From Blastobasis lacticolella (taxonomy: Eukaryota; Arthropoda; Insecta; Lepidoptera; Blastobasidae), in assembly GCA_905147135.1 (NCBI GenBank), contig LR990045.1, forward strand, positions 15,104,173 through 15,168,172: a stretch of 64,000 bases of DNA, in the 5' to 3' direction. A program made the position numbers and the translations under genes. Shown piece by piece: positions 46,601 through 50,900 of this stretch (position 1 is the first letter of the stretch; the number at the start of each line of letters is the position of its first letter). The notes under the pieces are model-generated. The model saw only the letters and a program-made list of their open reading frames with translations, was not told the DNA's origin and did not search any database.

Positions 46601-47142
46601 GTGGGGTTTTTGTCAGTGATGACAAATCTATAGCCATTTGGGTCAACGTGCATGATCATATACGAGTGCTTGTAGCGACGCCTGTGGATGCCCCTGGAGA
46701 ATTAGGAATCCCGTACAGCAAAATGACCCATATTATGACATATTTGCATGAAAAACTTGATTTTGTCTGGGATTATAAACTTGGCCATCTGTCTAGTAGA
46801 CCGACTTTTGTTGGCGCAGCAATGCGCTTCAGTTTGATCGTCAATTTTCCCGGTCTCGCAAAGGATTCTGATAACATGAAACATCTTTGTGCCATGAGAG
46901 GACTTCAATACAGAGAAACCTTAAACGCTGACATAGCCCGAGTCAGCAACTATCAGTGCTTAAGTATGACGGAGACGGTTTGTTTTAATGATTTCATCAC
47001 TGCAACCTCGAACTTACTACACTTGGAAAAAGATTTGTCAATGCAAAATTCAGCTCACATCGCCACGATGTTAACGAACATCTTTAAAAGGAAGAGAAGC
47101 AGTTTGGCGGACTTGGATGTTTCTGAAAAAGCTGAAAATTAA
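19793..47142 (+). CDS. Ankyrin-repeat protein fused to an arginine-kinase-like pseudokinase
   Basis: Fourteen exons join in phase: 19793-20001, 25847-26002, 28458-28650, 39342-39502, 39937-40068, 42502-42681, 42900-43244, 43346-44219, 44343-44473, 44746-44904, 44978-45156, 45380-45512, 45603-45717 and 45791-47142. They give about 1,438 aa; the first exon is missing because 19793 begins mid-codon. Three homologous ankyrin modules appear: A (exons 1-3), B (exons 4-7) and C (exons 10-13). Each carries a 'GRTPLHY' or 'GRTALHY' core, for example 'NDGRTPLHYAAA'. A 291-aa acidic linker separates B from C. The last exon is a full-length phosphagen-kinase-like domain without key catalytic residues. 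No signal peptide or membrane segment was seen. It is probably a cytoplasmic scaffold; role unknown. The split of modules over 27 kb makes missed exons possible. Confidence 0.85.
20210..22234 (-). CDS. LINE ORF2, 3' part: reverse transcriptase and RNase H
   Basis: This part has 674 codons in the same frame as the preceding part after one TAA. The polymerase active site 'GYADDLAIL' and the 'GCPQGGVLSPLLWNL' motif are intact. An RNase H domain follows with its acidic residues in 'IFTDGSKT', 'QAECMGI', 'ILSDSRA' and 'GNDAADELA'. A Cys/His region ('CRACLREEETAAHIL') sits near the C-terminus. No ATG begins it, so it is not expected to be made alone unless the stop is read through. Confidence 0.8.
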   Translation of the reverse strand: MLIRDKALIKHPLHKNQHAYTKGKSTESALHAVVGKIENAIQNKAICLGTFIDIEGAFDKTNFTSIKNALNKHNVSETISGWIENMLSKRVIQLDSNPNKQVSVVRGCPQGGVLSPLLWNLVANTLISKLNSNYFFTVGYADDLAILITGNNADTVTGVTQRALKMVELWCNEYGLSVNPTKTEMVMFTNKRTLGNYRLPSLFKTQLTLSTEVKYLGVILDNKLNWNNHIESRYNKATISFWQCRRMIGKSWGLSPKVIMWLYKTVIRPMFCYGAVVWWTKTKQSTTIAKLQKLQRLACMAVSGCMRTTPTAALEAMLNLTPLHLHVQQEATIAMVRLKHSNLLDKVPLPHTVLYYDETKMEPMMEAISDRISKQVETVKKYKIQLYEDPREGQNIREVRIFTDGSKTDSGTGCGVFSEDLNIKIAAPLGKYNTIFQAECMGIILATHAVRDKKVEQQPIRILSDSRAVLMALENNNTTSGLLLDCRNCLNEVCKTNPITLQWIKGHSGSRGNDAADELARRGSSTKPTGPEPIIPMPFAWTRKHLMDRIKVKHNQLWSSLEGCRQAKEALPKINPPLSERLLKLTKKQLRLVTGALTGHGPFNKHLFTIGLTDSPLCRACLREEETAAHILRTCEGVTTYRHEHLGQPQTLPETFAKLKGLLRFLEELGWQEQ
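22235..23848 (-). CDS. LINE ORF2, 5' part: endonuclease and start of reverse transcriptase
   Basis: This part is 537 aa and starts at an ATG inside the end of ORF1. An APE-type endonuclease occupies about residues 10-230, with 'IIQINLYHS', 'ALIQEPW', 'IIGTDANAHHPLWG', 'IIDLTLATE' and 'CSDHRW' providing the usual Asn, Glu, Asp and His positions. The reverse transcriptase begins near residue 445 ('FKAAGPDEIFPGLLKWAG'). The frame is cut by a TAA at 22235-22237 and continues in the same frame in the next entry. Confidence 0.8.
   Translation of the reverse strand: MMALTSPNPNINIIQINLYHSQTATAQLHKWLEVHNTTIALIQEPWIRANRICGLLHTGGKIYNSTESPRTCIYTSNNIHAQQLLNYCSRDLTAIRITNKLDPKQQDMVIASVYMPEQDDPPSNELIQLVKWCEESKLELIIGTDANAHHPLWGMKNENNRGKLLVEYLFTTNLLIINNGAEPTFVNKRSQTIIDLTLATETAAKLISNWRVSSEASCSDHRWILYDLNIANTNTVLRRNPRKTNMNKYTALVEEEVKRMSKPLKLTDTQQIEKQVEQLTKLIINCYHNSCPKPGVSNPTAKQQPWWGPKLDRIRKKVRQRFNRAMNTRSEEDWELYKDEKAKYKKEIRYMKYTTWKKYCTNIESNEQANRVRKVLSKPMETQQGVLRKPDSTMTSTAEESEETLLQTHFPGCKIHNTNNSDITEEAYTPTTEDWKIASEVVTSESVNWAINSFQTFKAAGPDEIFPGLLKWAGERMIHLLTDILRACLAHRYIPSKWRKVRVTFIPKPGKSDYTDTKSFRPISLTSFLLKTLERLC
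23826..25148 (-). CDS. LINE ORF1 (gag-like, RNA-binding)
   Basis: ORF1 is 440 aa from ATG at 25148. The N-terminal half is Pro/Ser/Lys-rich and probably disordered. Residues about 165-320 form a compact domain with 'REQATEVEMLLCQKIMEAA' and 'LKLWCLSTDAKEWV', resembling the DUF4780-type domain found in some insect LINE ORF1 proteins. The C-terminus is acidic, with no CCHC knuckle. It would package element RNA. An earlier frame (25139-25348, 69 aa, Gly/Pro-rich) overlaps the start by 10 bases and might be an extended N-terminus after a frameshift. Confidence 0.75.
   Translation of the reverse strand: MAVVGNTVADNSAAGPSEATPSQVTTTLQQQPEPDPMDEGWTLVAPRVPAKVAERTRKVRPSKKKRAKEYRRLASLSSEGEPRPGTSKDAGLPASDEATHPVVGRPPPKAYRPCRNLGTTLQGIAGHEEAQTPVKRNRLDDTITPREGPKRQKFATPRRPQPGSYADAAKPNLVVGVTNQKNHLGREQATEVEMLLCQKIMEAASNNLRLGPGFQGKPIYTDGNLKLWCLSTDAKEWVRNTLQNVILRSGDTICVKEEHELQRRVRCGILVPGEWPNAKVIGKTLRYQNDWAQVDAWRVHKVDVQKGNTFVVVSVPETIVPTLLERERRLCFCLGSVYVKFQVVGGKFSERPAGRAEEEEKQDTPPAQTEEPSPVVVVDTAIPGPTTLQTESLLPPSSALPMDTAIPGSSGSDDECSRNLGDMSLDEEERALMDDGADFA
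26336..26560 (+). repeat. tRNA-Thr-headed SINE, copy 3 (internally deleted)
   Basis: The tRNA-like head ('tagcctagtggttaag') is followed directly by the SINE tail ('ggtcaaggcgggcccc' and 'cgggacattaacgcc'). The middle of the body is missing. It lies in the intron after exon 2 of the fusion gene. Confidence 0.7.
27290..27489 (+). repeat. SINE-like insert between about 40-bp direct repeats
   Basis: 'gacattacgttattgt' followed by 'gtcaagtggagacca'-type sequence occurs at 27290-27329 and 27449-27489 with few differences. Between them is a block ending in 'ggatttaatgctaagatgatgaggatg', like a SINE tail. The duplication is much longer than usual for retrotransposition. Confidence 0.55.
27880..28457 (+). 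repeat. Tandem copies of the next ankyrin exon's acceptor region
   Basis: The start of the exon at 28458 ('ggccgcacgcctctccacta') recurs at about 27888, 27978 and 28208. Each time it follows 'gttgtatt'-like sequence and, in two cases, 'ccag'. The intervening parts also repeat ('ttatgagcgacagct' near 28139 and 28380), giving units of about 240 bp. The upstream copies lose the ankyrin frame quickly. Confidence 0.75.
29697..30070 (-). repeat. tRNA-Thr-headed SINE, copy 4
   Basis: Full-length minus-oriented copy: the tail lies at 29697, and the head ends near 30070 with 'gggattcgaacccgct' and 'cttacgagtcagatacc'. Confidence 0.8.
30470..30724 (+). repeat. Interspersed repeat family S and (AAAT)n run
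   Basis: The 'cttcccaccgtctggc' ... 'tttaaactatgcaacggatt' order is shared with blocks at 57.24-57.68 and 59.05-59.25 kb. It is followed by an (AAAT)n microsatellite at 30702-30724. No ORF. Confidence 0.6.
31513..31862 (+). repeat. tRNA-Thr-headed SINE, copy 5
   Basis: Full-length plus-oriented copy, closest in sequence to the one at 8540-8900: same head, 'ctcttacggtgagggaaaa' and 'gttcccctggtagcaggg'. Confidence 0.85.
32949..33014. repeat. 66-bp near-perfect palindrome
   Basis: The two 33-base arms ('ttatttatagcaagaaat...' and its mirror) differ at only about four places, with no spacer. It would form a stable cruciform in DNA or a long hairpin in RNA. It could be a collapsed MITE. Confidence 0.75.
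34793..34965. mobile_element. Hairpin/MITE-like element
   Basis: 'tctaaaaaggcca' at the left is mirrored by 'tggcctttttaga' at the right. Inner blocks 'ccacaaacttatctg' and 'cagataagtttgtg' also pair. It is about 170 bp with no ORF. Confidence 0.6.
36205..36375 (+). pseudogene. THAP-domain-like remnant
   Basis: One frame reads 'FCFPKDVILLNKWTSAI', then 'WSPTEGSFVCSKHF', then a stop. The FPKD...W...C..H layout matches the second half of a THAP zinc finger. The usual N-terminal Cys pair is not in this frame, so it is broken. THAP domains occur in P-element transposases and in host proteins derived from them. Confidence 0.5.
36537..36760 (-). repeat. Dispersed repeat fragment
   Basis: The block 'ataaaatccgttccgtagtttttacg' style sequence followed by 'gtaacaaacatcc' resembles a common lepidopteran repeat end. 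It has no coding content. Confidence 0.35.
37380..37640 (+). repeat. Interspersed repeat family R, copy 4
   Basis: Nearly full-length plus-oriented copy, in the same order as 38-305, ending at 'gccggacaccatacggc'. Confidence 0.8.
37830..37930 (+). repeat. Jockey-like LINE 3' tail
   Basis: 'gatgcccctggtattgcaaa', 'ccataggcagctgtgactg' and 'ccttagtggtataaaaaaa' follow the order of the Jockey-like element's 3' end, ending in an A-rich tail. It is 5'-truncated. Confidence 0.6.
39011..39252. mobile_element. MITE with 18-bp perfect terminal inverted repeats
   Basis: gtagccgtattcacaatg at 39011-39028 is exactly mirrored at 39235-39252. The 242-bp element is non-coding and rich in 'gattcg' words. 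It lies just upstream of the exon at 39342. Confidence 0.75.
39342..43244 (+). CDS. Ankyrin module B (exons 4-7 of the fusion gene)
   Basis: Exon 4 encodes 'DMAKLQRVVWEGHGARLLSE' and ends 'FLEAVPYIM'. Exon 5 has 'IREIHSAVAQNDLEGLMKLA'. Exon 6 has 'ILGYIADRYPEGINDVDNDG' and then 'RTPLHYAAAVRDDQHMYNTL'. Exon 7 starts 'KNKPPGYYI' and becomes a Lys/Asn/Ser-rich tail. This is the same order as modules A and C. All four exons are phase 0 except the start of exon 4, which completes a split Gly codon. The donor of exon 5 (gtttga) is weak. The intron between exons 5 and 6 contains the Jockey-like LINE. Confidence 0.85.
39510..39600 (+). repeat. Jockey-like LINE 3' tail
   Basis: 'ccccaggtattgttaatgtc', 'tggcagcggtgatcacttt' and an A-run follow directly after the donor of the exon ending at 39502. 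The intron start is thus within about 10 bases of a transposon tail. Confidence 0.55.
40557..42420 (+). pseudogene. Jockey-like non-LTR retrotransposon, decayed
   Basis: Fragments of one ORF2 lie in order. First, 'SSGPDGIPAIVLKKY' and 'SSWKLALVHPIPK' (40.86-41.02 kb). Then 'ISDRQYGFRHGRSAGD' and 'VPQGSVLSPTLFFLHINNM' (41.1-41.48 kb). Then 'RPHMEYCSHPRAGE' and 'QRRAVRIVDDPIQ' (41.96-42.09 kb). A tail ends in an A-run near 42.41 kb. Frames shift several times, and the polymerase active site reads NVDYS where YADDS is expected, so it is inactive. The endonuclease part is missing, so the copy is 5'-truncated. It sits in an intron of the fusion gene, same orientation. Confidence 0.8.
43346..44473 (+). 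CDS. Acidic low-complexity linker (exons 8-9 of the fusion gene)
   Basis: Exon 43346-44219 encodes 291 residues dominated by Glu, Asp, Asn, His and Thr. A short internal repeat appears as 'DNSNATLESDKSIHVIEN' followed by 'DNTTLESDTLYHVTKN'. Ending the exon at agag|gtaaca and resuming at 44343 (ttaag|gaaac) keeps the frame and adds 'NETGRNTQESLIEGIISGEA'. If this intron is not removed, the frame stops at 44258-44260 and the protein would lack module C and the kinase-like domain. The linker is probably disordered and highly charged. Confidence 0.75.
44746..45717 (+). CDS. Ankyrin module C (exons 10-13 of the fusion gene)
   Basis: Exon 10 ends 'QAFLDNVPTYM', matching 'FLEAVPYIM' of module B. 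Exon 11 has 'VHLAAREGNIKDLQAAL' and 'NGATPLHVATVFGKTNIMKY'. The exon 11-12 junction splits an Arg codon to give 'GGRFPETLSAVDFEGRTALH'. Exon 13 carries 'SGQSAEDYFNNPNLLPFNQL'. Codon use is AT-rich, unlike modules A and B. Exon phases are 0, 2 and 1 and fit exactly. The module leads straight into the kinase-like exon. Confidence 0.85.
45791..47142 (+). CDS. Arginine-kinase-like pseudoenzyme domain (last exon)
   Basis: This 450-codon terminal exon covers both halves of a phosphagen kinase. The N-terminal domain shows 'VFDAIKNRTTKLDHDLF' and 'GITAPDYYVYEVFHEFLTPL'. The ATP-guanido domain shows 'EFVLSGVIECTRNIDGFELP', 'HWPYGRGVFVSDDKSIAIW' and 'RPTFVGAAMRFSLIV'. Compared with canonical arginine kinases, the STRVRCGR motif reads SGVIECTR (Arg124 and Arg126 lost) and NEEDH reads NVHDH (Glu225 lost). 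The reactive Cys271 of CPTNLG is Arg (codon 46798-46800), and the RGTRGEHTE loop is shortened with Arg309 and Glu314 gone. Arg229 and Arg280 equivalents remain. Catalysis is unlikely; a binding or scaffolding role is inferred. The C-terminal tail is Lys/Arg-rich. No intron interrupts it. Confidence 0.85.
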
Positions 47143-47589
47143 ATCATAAATATGAAATTTTTGTTGATAGTAGTTTAGTAGATACCTACACCACATAAAT
47201 TATACGTTTATTAATTTACAAAACTAGAAATACAATTATCAAATGTTGGAAAGATGTTGTAGGTGCTGATTTAGCACTTGGGCTGCCGATGACAGACAAT
47301 AGAATTCCGGAAAACATAGGTCAGTACAAGTTTACGTAGACATTAACTTCGCGTGTCCGTGTGAATTTTGGAGTGACGTGACTGCAAACGTTCACGCTTT
47401 AGAACACCATTTGTGAGCAATTGAAATGTTAACAACGCTTTGTATTTTGTTGCACGCTCATCGCAAGCCGCTGCAGTCTTTCCAACATTAGATTAAGTTT
47501 TGTGAGCTGTTGTGTGTGAGTCCTCGTTAAATGTATGTTTTTCTTACTTCTAACGAATTTCTATTGAACTAATTCCTAACTCTATGAAT

Positions 47590-47595
47590 CAATAA
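47590..47595 (+). terminator. AATAAA candidate for the fusion gene
   Basis: It lies about 450 bases past the stop ('caataaagccctg'). An ATTAAA variant overlaps the stop codon at 47138-47143 and is a less likely alternative. Confidence 0.4.
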
Positions 47596-47599
47596 AGCC

Positions 47600-47999
47600 C
47601 TGATTTAGTTTAGCTGATGGTAAAATCAATACAGCGAACCAACAAAGAGGTAATTATGATTAAAAATAAAGTCCCGTCATTGGTCGATAAATATCAATTA
47701 TGAGCATCGTGTGGTAATAGAGCCCTTTGGCTCCCGCGGCCATAACCTCACATTGATCTGCCCCCACCACCCTAGCTCTCACGCCCACAGGCCGTGGCAG
47801 CGCGTTAGGTGTTGGTGTTGGTAACTCACACAGGTGTACCGAAGGCCGTCACAGTGAATAATTGATCGGTTTCAGGTACGAGTAACGCCGCTGCTAATGG
47901 CCATATGGACATTCCTACCTTTAAAACGGAAGAGGGTAGATATCTCGCCAAGTGTAAGCTCGTTTCGAAATCACTGCTTAGTTTCTAACTTTAATTGCG
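47600..47999 (+). promoter_or_regulatory. Presumed promoter and leader of the Dpy-30/ankyrin gene
   Basis: This is the interval between the fusion gene's likely 3' end and the ATG at 48000. It is moderately GC-rich at 47730-47900 and free of the repeat families named here. No TATA box was clear. Confidence 0.3.
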
Positions 48000-50900
48000 A
48001 TGGATAGTTTGTTGAGAAACAGTGACGGTTACATGAACGATGTGTTTTTAGCTCTCGGAGATCCTTTGATCAAAGGTCTCACCGAAGTGGCTAACGTGAA
48101 ACCGAAGGACCCAGTCGCGTTCCTCGCCAGTTTCCTGCACAACTTTCCCGAACACGAGAAGCCTCAATTAGGTATGGAGGTGAGCTTGATTTATGCATGA
48201 TTTTGTGCTTTACGCGTTCGGAGTAATGTGTTTTCATGAATTGATAACGTTTTCGTTAAGTCCATAATTAAAGTCAGTCAGGCAATCTGAAAGTAACTAC
48301 GTCCAATTCCAATGAAACAAAAGCCCGAAGCAAGTGCACGTCGTTTTACGCTGTGCGGTCATTGAAGAACATGGTATTTGTATAATATATACATCTTTGG
48401 AAGGTTTAAACAAAGTCGCTGCGCCAGCCTTTCCAAAGTCTATCCTTATCAAGGATTTTGATATGCTTTTCTTAATTAAATAAGAGTTACTTACGAGGAA
48501 GGAACTATGTATTTAGCATAGTCTGCTGCAAAGAAAGGCGACTCCATATACTACAGGCAACTATAATCGGAGGAGTTCCTGTTATCTGCAGCTGACTGCA
48601 ATAGGTACATGTGCGAACCTGAGCGGGCCAGTAGTTCAAAATTAAAATTACCCTTTACCGCTTACCGCAGAAAATTAGGAGCTACTCTACCAATCCCTCC
48701 ATCTAACCTCAGTCTCTAAATAGGAATCGAATGTGGTAGTGACAACCGAAGCGGGCGAGGTCGACAACGAGCAACCGCCGTCCAAGCCGGTCCGCAGCGC
48801 GGCGCGCACCGCCGTCCGCCCGCACCGGCCCATTGACGTCGTCACCTTGGAGCCCCAGGCCCCCGAAGCCAGCCCCGACGCGCCGGAGGCTGCTTTCAGC
48901 AGTGCCAATAGGGTGAGACAGCATTTTTGACGTTTTGTTGGGGAGAACCCCAGACCCCTGAAGCCAGCCCTGATGTGCCAAAGGCAGCTTACAGCAGCGA
49001 AAATAGTGTGAGCCAGAATTTTTGACATTTTTTTGGATGAAGCCCAAGGCCCCAGAAGCCAGCCCTGATGTGCCAAAGGCAGCTTTCAGCAGCGCCAGTT
49101 GGGTAAGCCAGCATTTTTTACATTTTGTTGGATGGACCCCAGGTCTCTGAAGCCAGCCCTGATGAGCCAGCGGCAGCTTTCAGCAGTGCCAATAGGGTGA
49201 ATCAGCATGTTTGACATTTTGTTCGATGGAGCCCCAGACCCCTGAAGCCAGCCCTGATGTGCCAAAGGCAGCTTTTAGCAGCGCCAGTTGGGTAAGACAG
49301 CATTTTTGACATTTTGTTGGATAGAGTCTCAGGTCCCTGAGGCCAATCTTAATGTGCCAGAGGCAGGTTTCAGCAGTGCCAATAGGGTGAGCCAGAATTT
49401 TTTACATTTTGTTGGATGAAGCCCCAGGCCCCAGAAGCCAGCCCTGATGTGCCGGAGGCAGCTTTCAGCAGTGCCAATAGGGTGAGACAGCATTTTGTAT
49501 GTTTTTTTAGGTAGAGTCCCTGGCCGCTGAAGCCTGCCTTGATGCGCCAAAAGTAGCTTTTAGCAGTGCCAATAGGGTAAGACAACATTTTTGACATCTT
49601 CTTGGATAGTCTCAGGTCCCTGAGGCCAATCTTAATGAGCCAGAGGCAGGTTTCAGCAGTGCCAATAGGGTGAGACAGAATTTTTGACGATTTTGTTTGA
49701 TAAGAGCCAAATGCGGAAGCGGATGGAGCCGGTCCAACGGCGCGGCGGTCGGATTGACGTCATCATGTCAAGCCAGCCGCGGTGCACCAGAGACCACTTT
49801 CAGCAGTAGCATTAGAGTGCCTCAACGTTTTCTACTACTGCATTGTTTGCACCTTAGTGGAACATAAGAGTGGTAATGCAGCCTGCATTATCACTAAGGT
49901 GGCAAACAATCTTACGGCCTGCCTGATGATCGTAAGCAGTCACCGCAGCCTATGGACGTTTGCAATACCAGGGGTATCACCTACGCTCTGCCGACCCTGT
50001 AAAAACCTTTCATCCTTGCTCGAAGATTTCCATGTTGTAATCTCCAGGGATCTATACGCGAGCCTCCACCTCAGGTACTATGTATGGTATGTGTAGAAAG
50101 GAAATAGTATTTACTGGGATTCACTTTTCTATTCCCCGTTATCGACGTTCTTCTTGTCACAGGACGAACACGGTCAGTCGATGCTCCACTTCGCATCAGC
50201 GCGGCAACACACCAACAACGCCCTGTTCCAGCTGCTCCAGGAGTCTGACATCAGCATCGGCTACCGTGACGAGCTGTATCGTACGGTGCGAGACGTCTCC
50301 ATACAGGCCAACATCGCTGAGAACACCGCGGAAATAGACCGCTATGTACTGCATTTAGCTGCGCGGGGTGAGTTTTCTGTTATATCTTGATGTATTCTAC
50401 TTATTGTTATCTGGCAAATTGAACAAGTTCATTTCATTGCTTTGATAATGTAGATTAGGTAAATGGTATCATTACAATTGCTGTATATTATAAAACAAAG
50501 TCCCACGTGATGTTCGTTAGCTCCTAACGAGCTTTACGAAGTCGTTGTGAATCTCTTTGGGGGTATAATCTAATAGTGTTATATTTTCTTTTGATACCTT
50601 GCAGGTAACACACAAAAGATAATGGAGCTACTGATGGAAGGTTACGACCATATCCTAGACGTGGTGGACGAGGAGGGCGTGGCAATCACGGAGGTGATCG
50701 CGCAGCGCGGCGACACGGAGATGAGCGCATTGCTCGCGTCGATACCTTCTTTCGAGGTAAATATATGATAATATATAGGATGATATATGAAAACAAACCA
50801 TGTTAAAATAAATTAAATTTTTTGAGGCCCTAATTTAATAATAACAACCCATTCGTTAACTTTTAGTAATCATCATCTAAATCTTAATAATATCTCGAAT

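Noticed and set aside
48687..49597. Minus-strand frames of 70-130 aa over the tandem array
   Set aside because: They are antisense shadows of the 95-bp repeat; their repetition is a consequence of the array.
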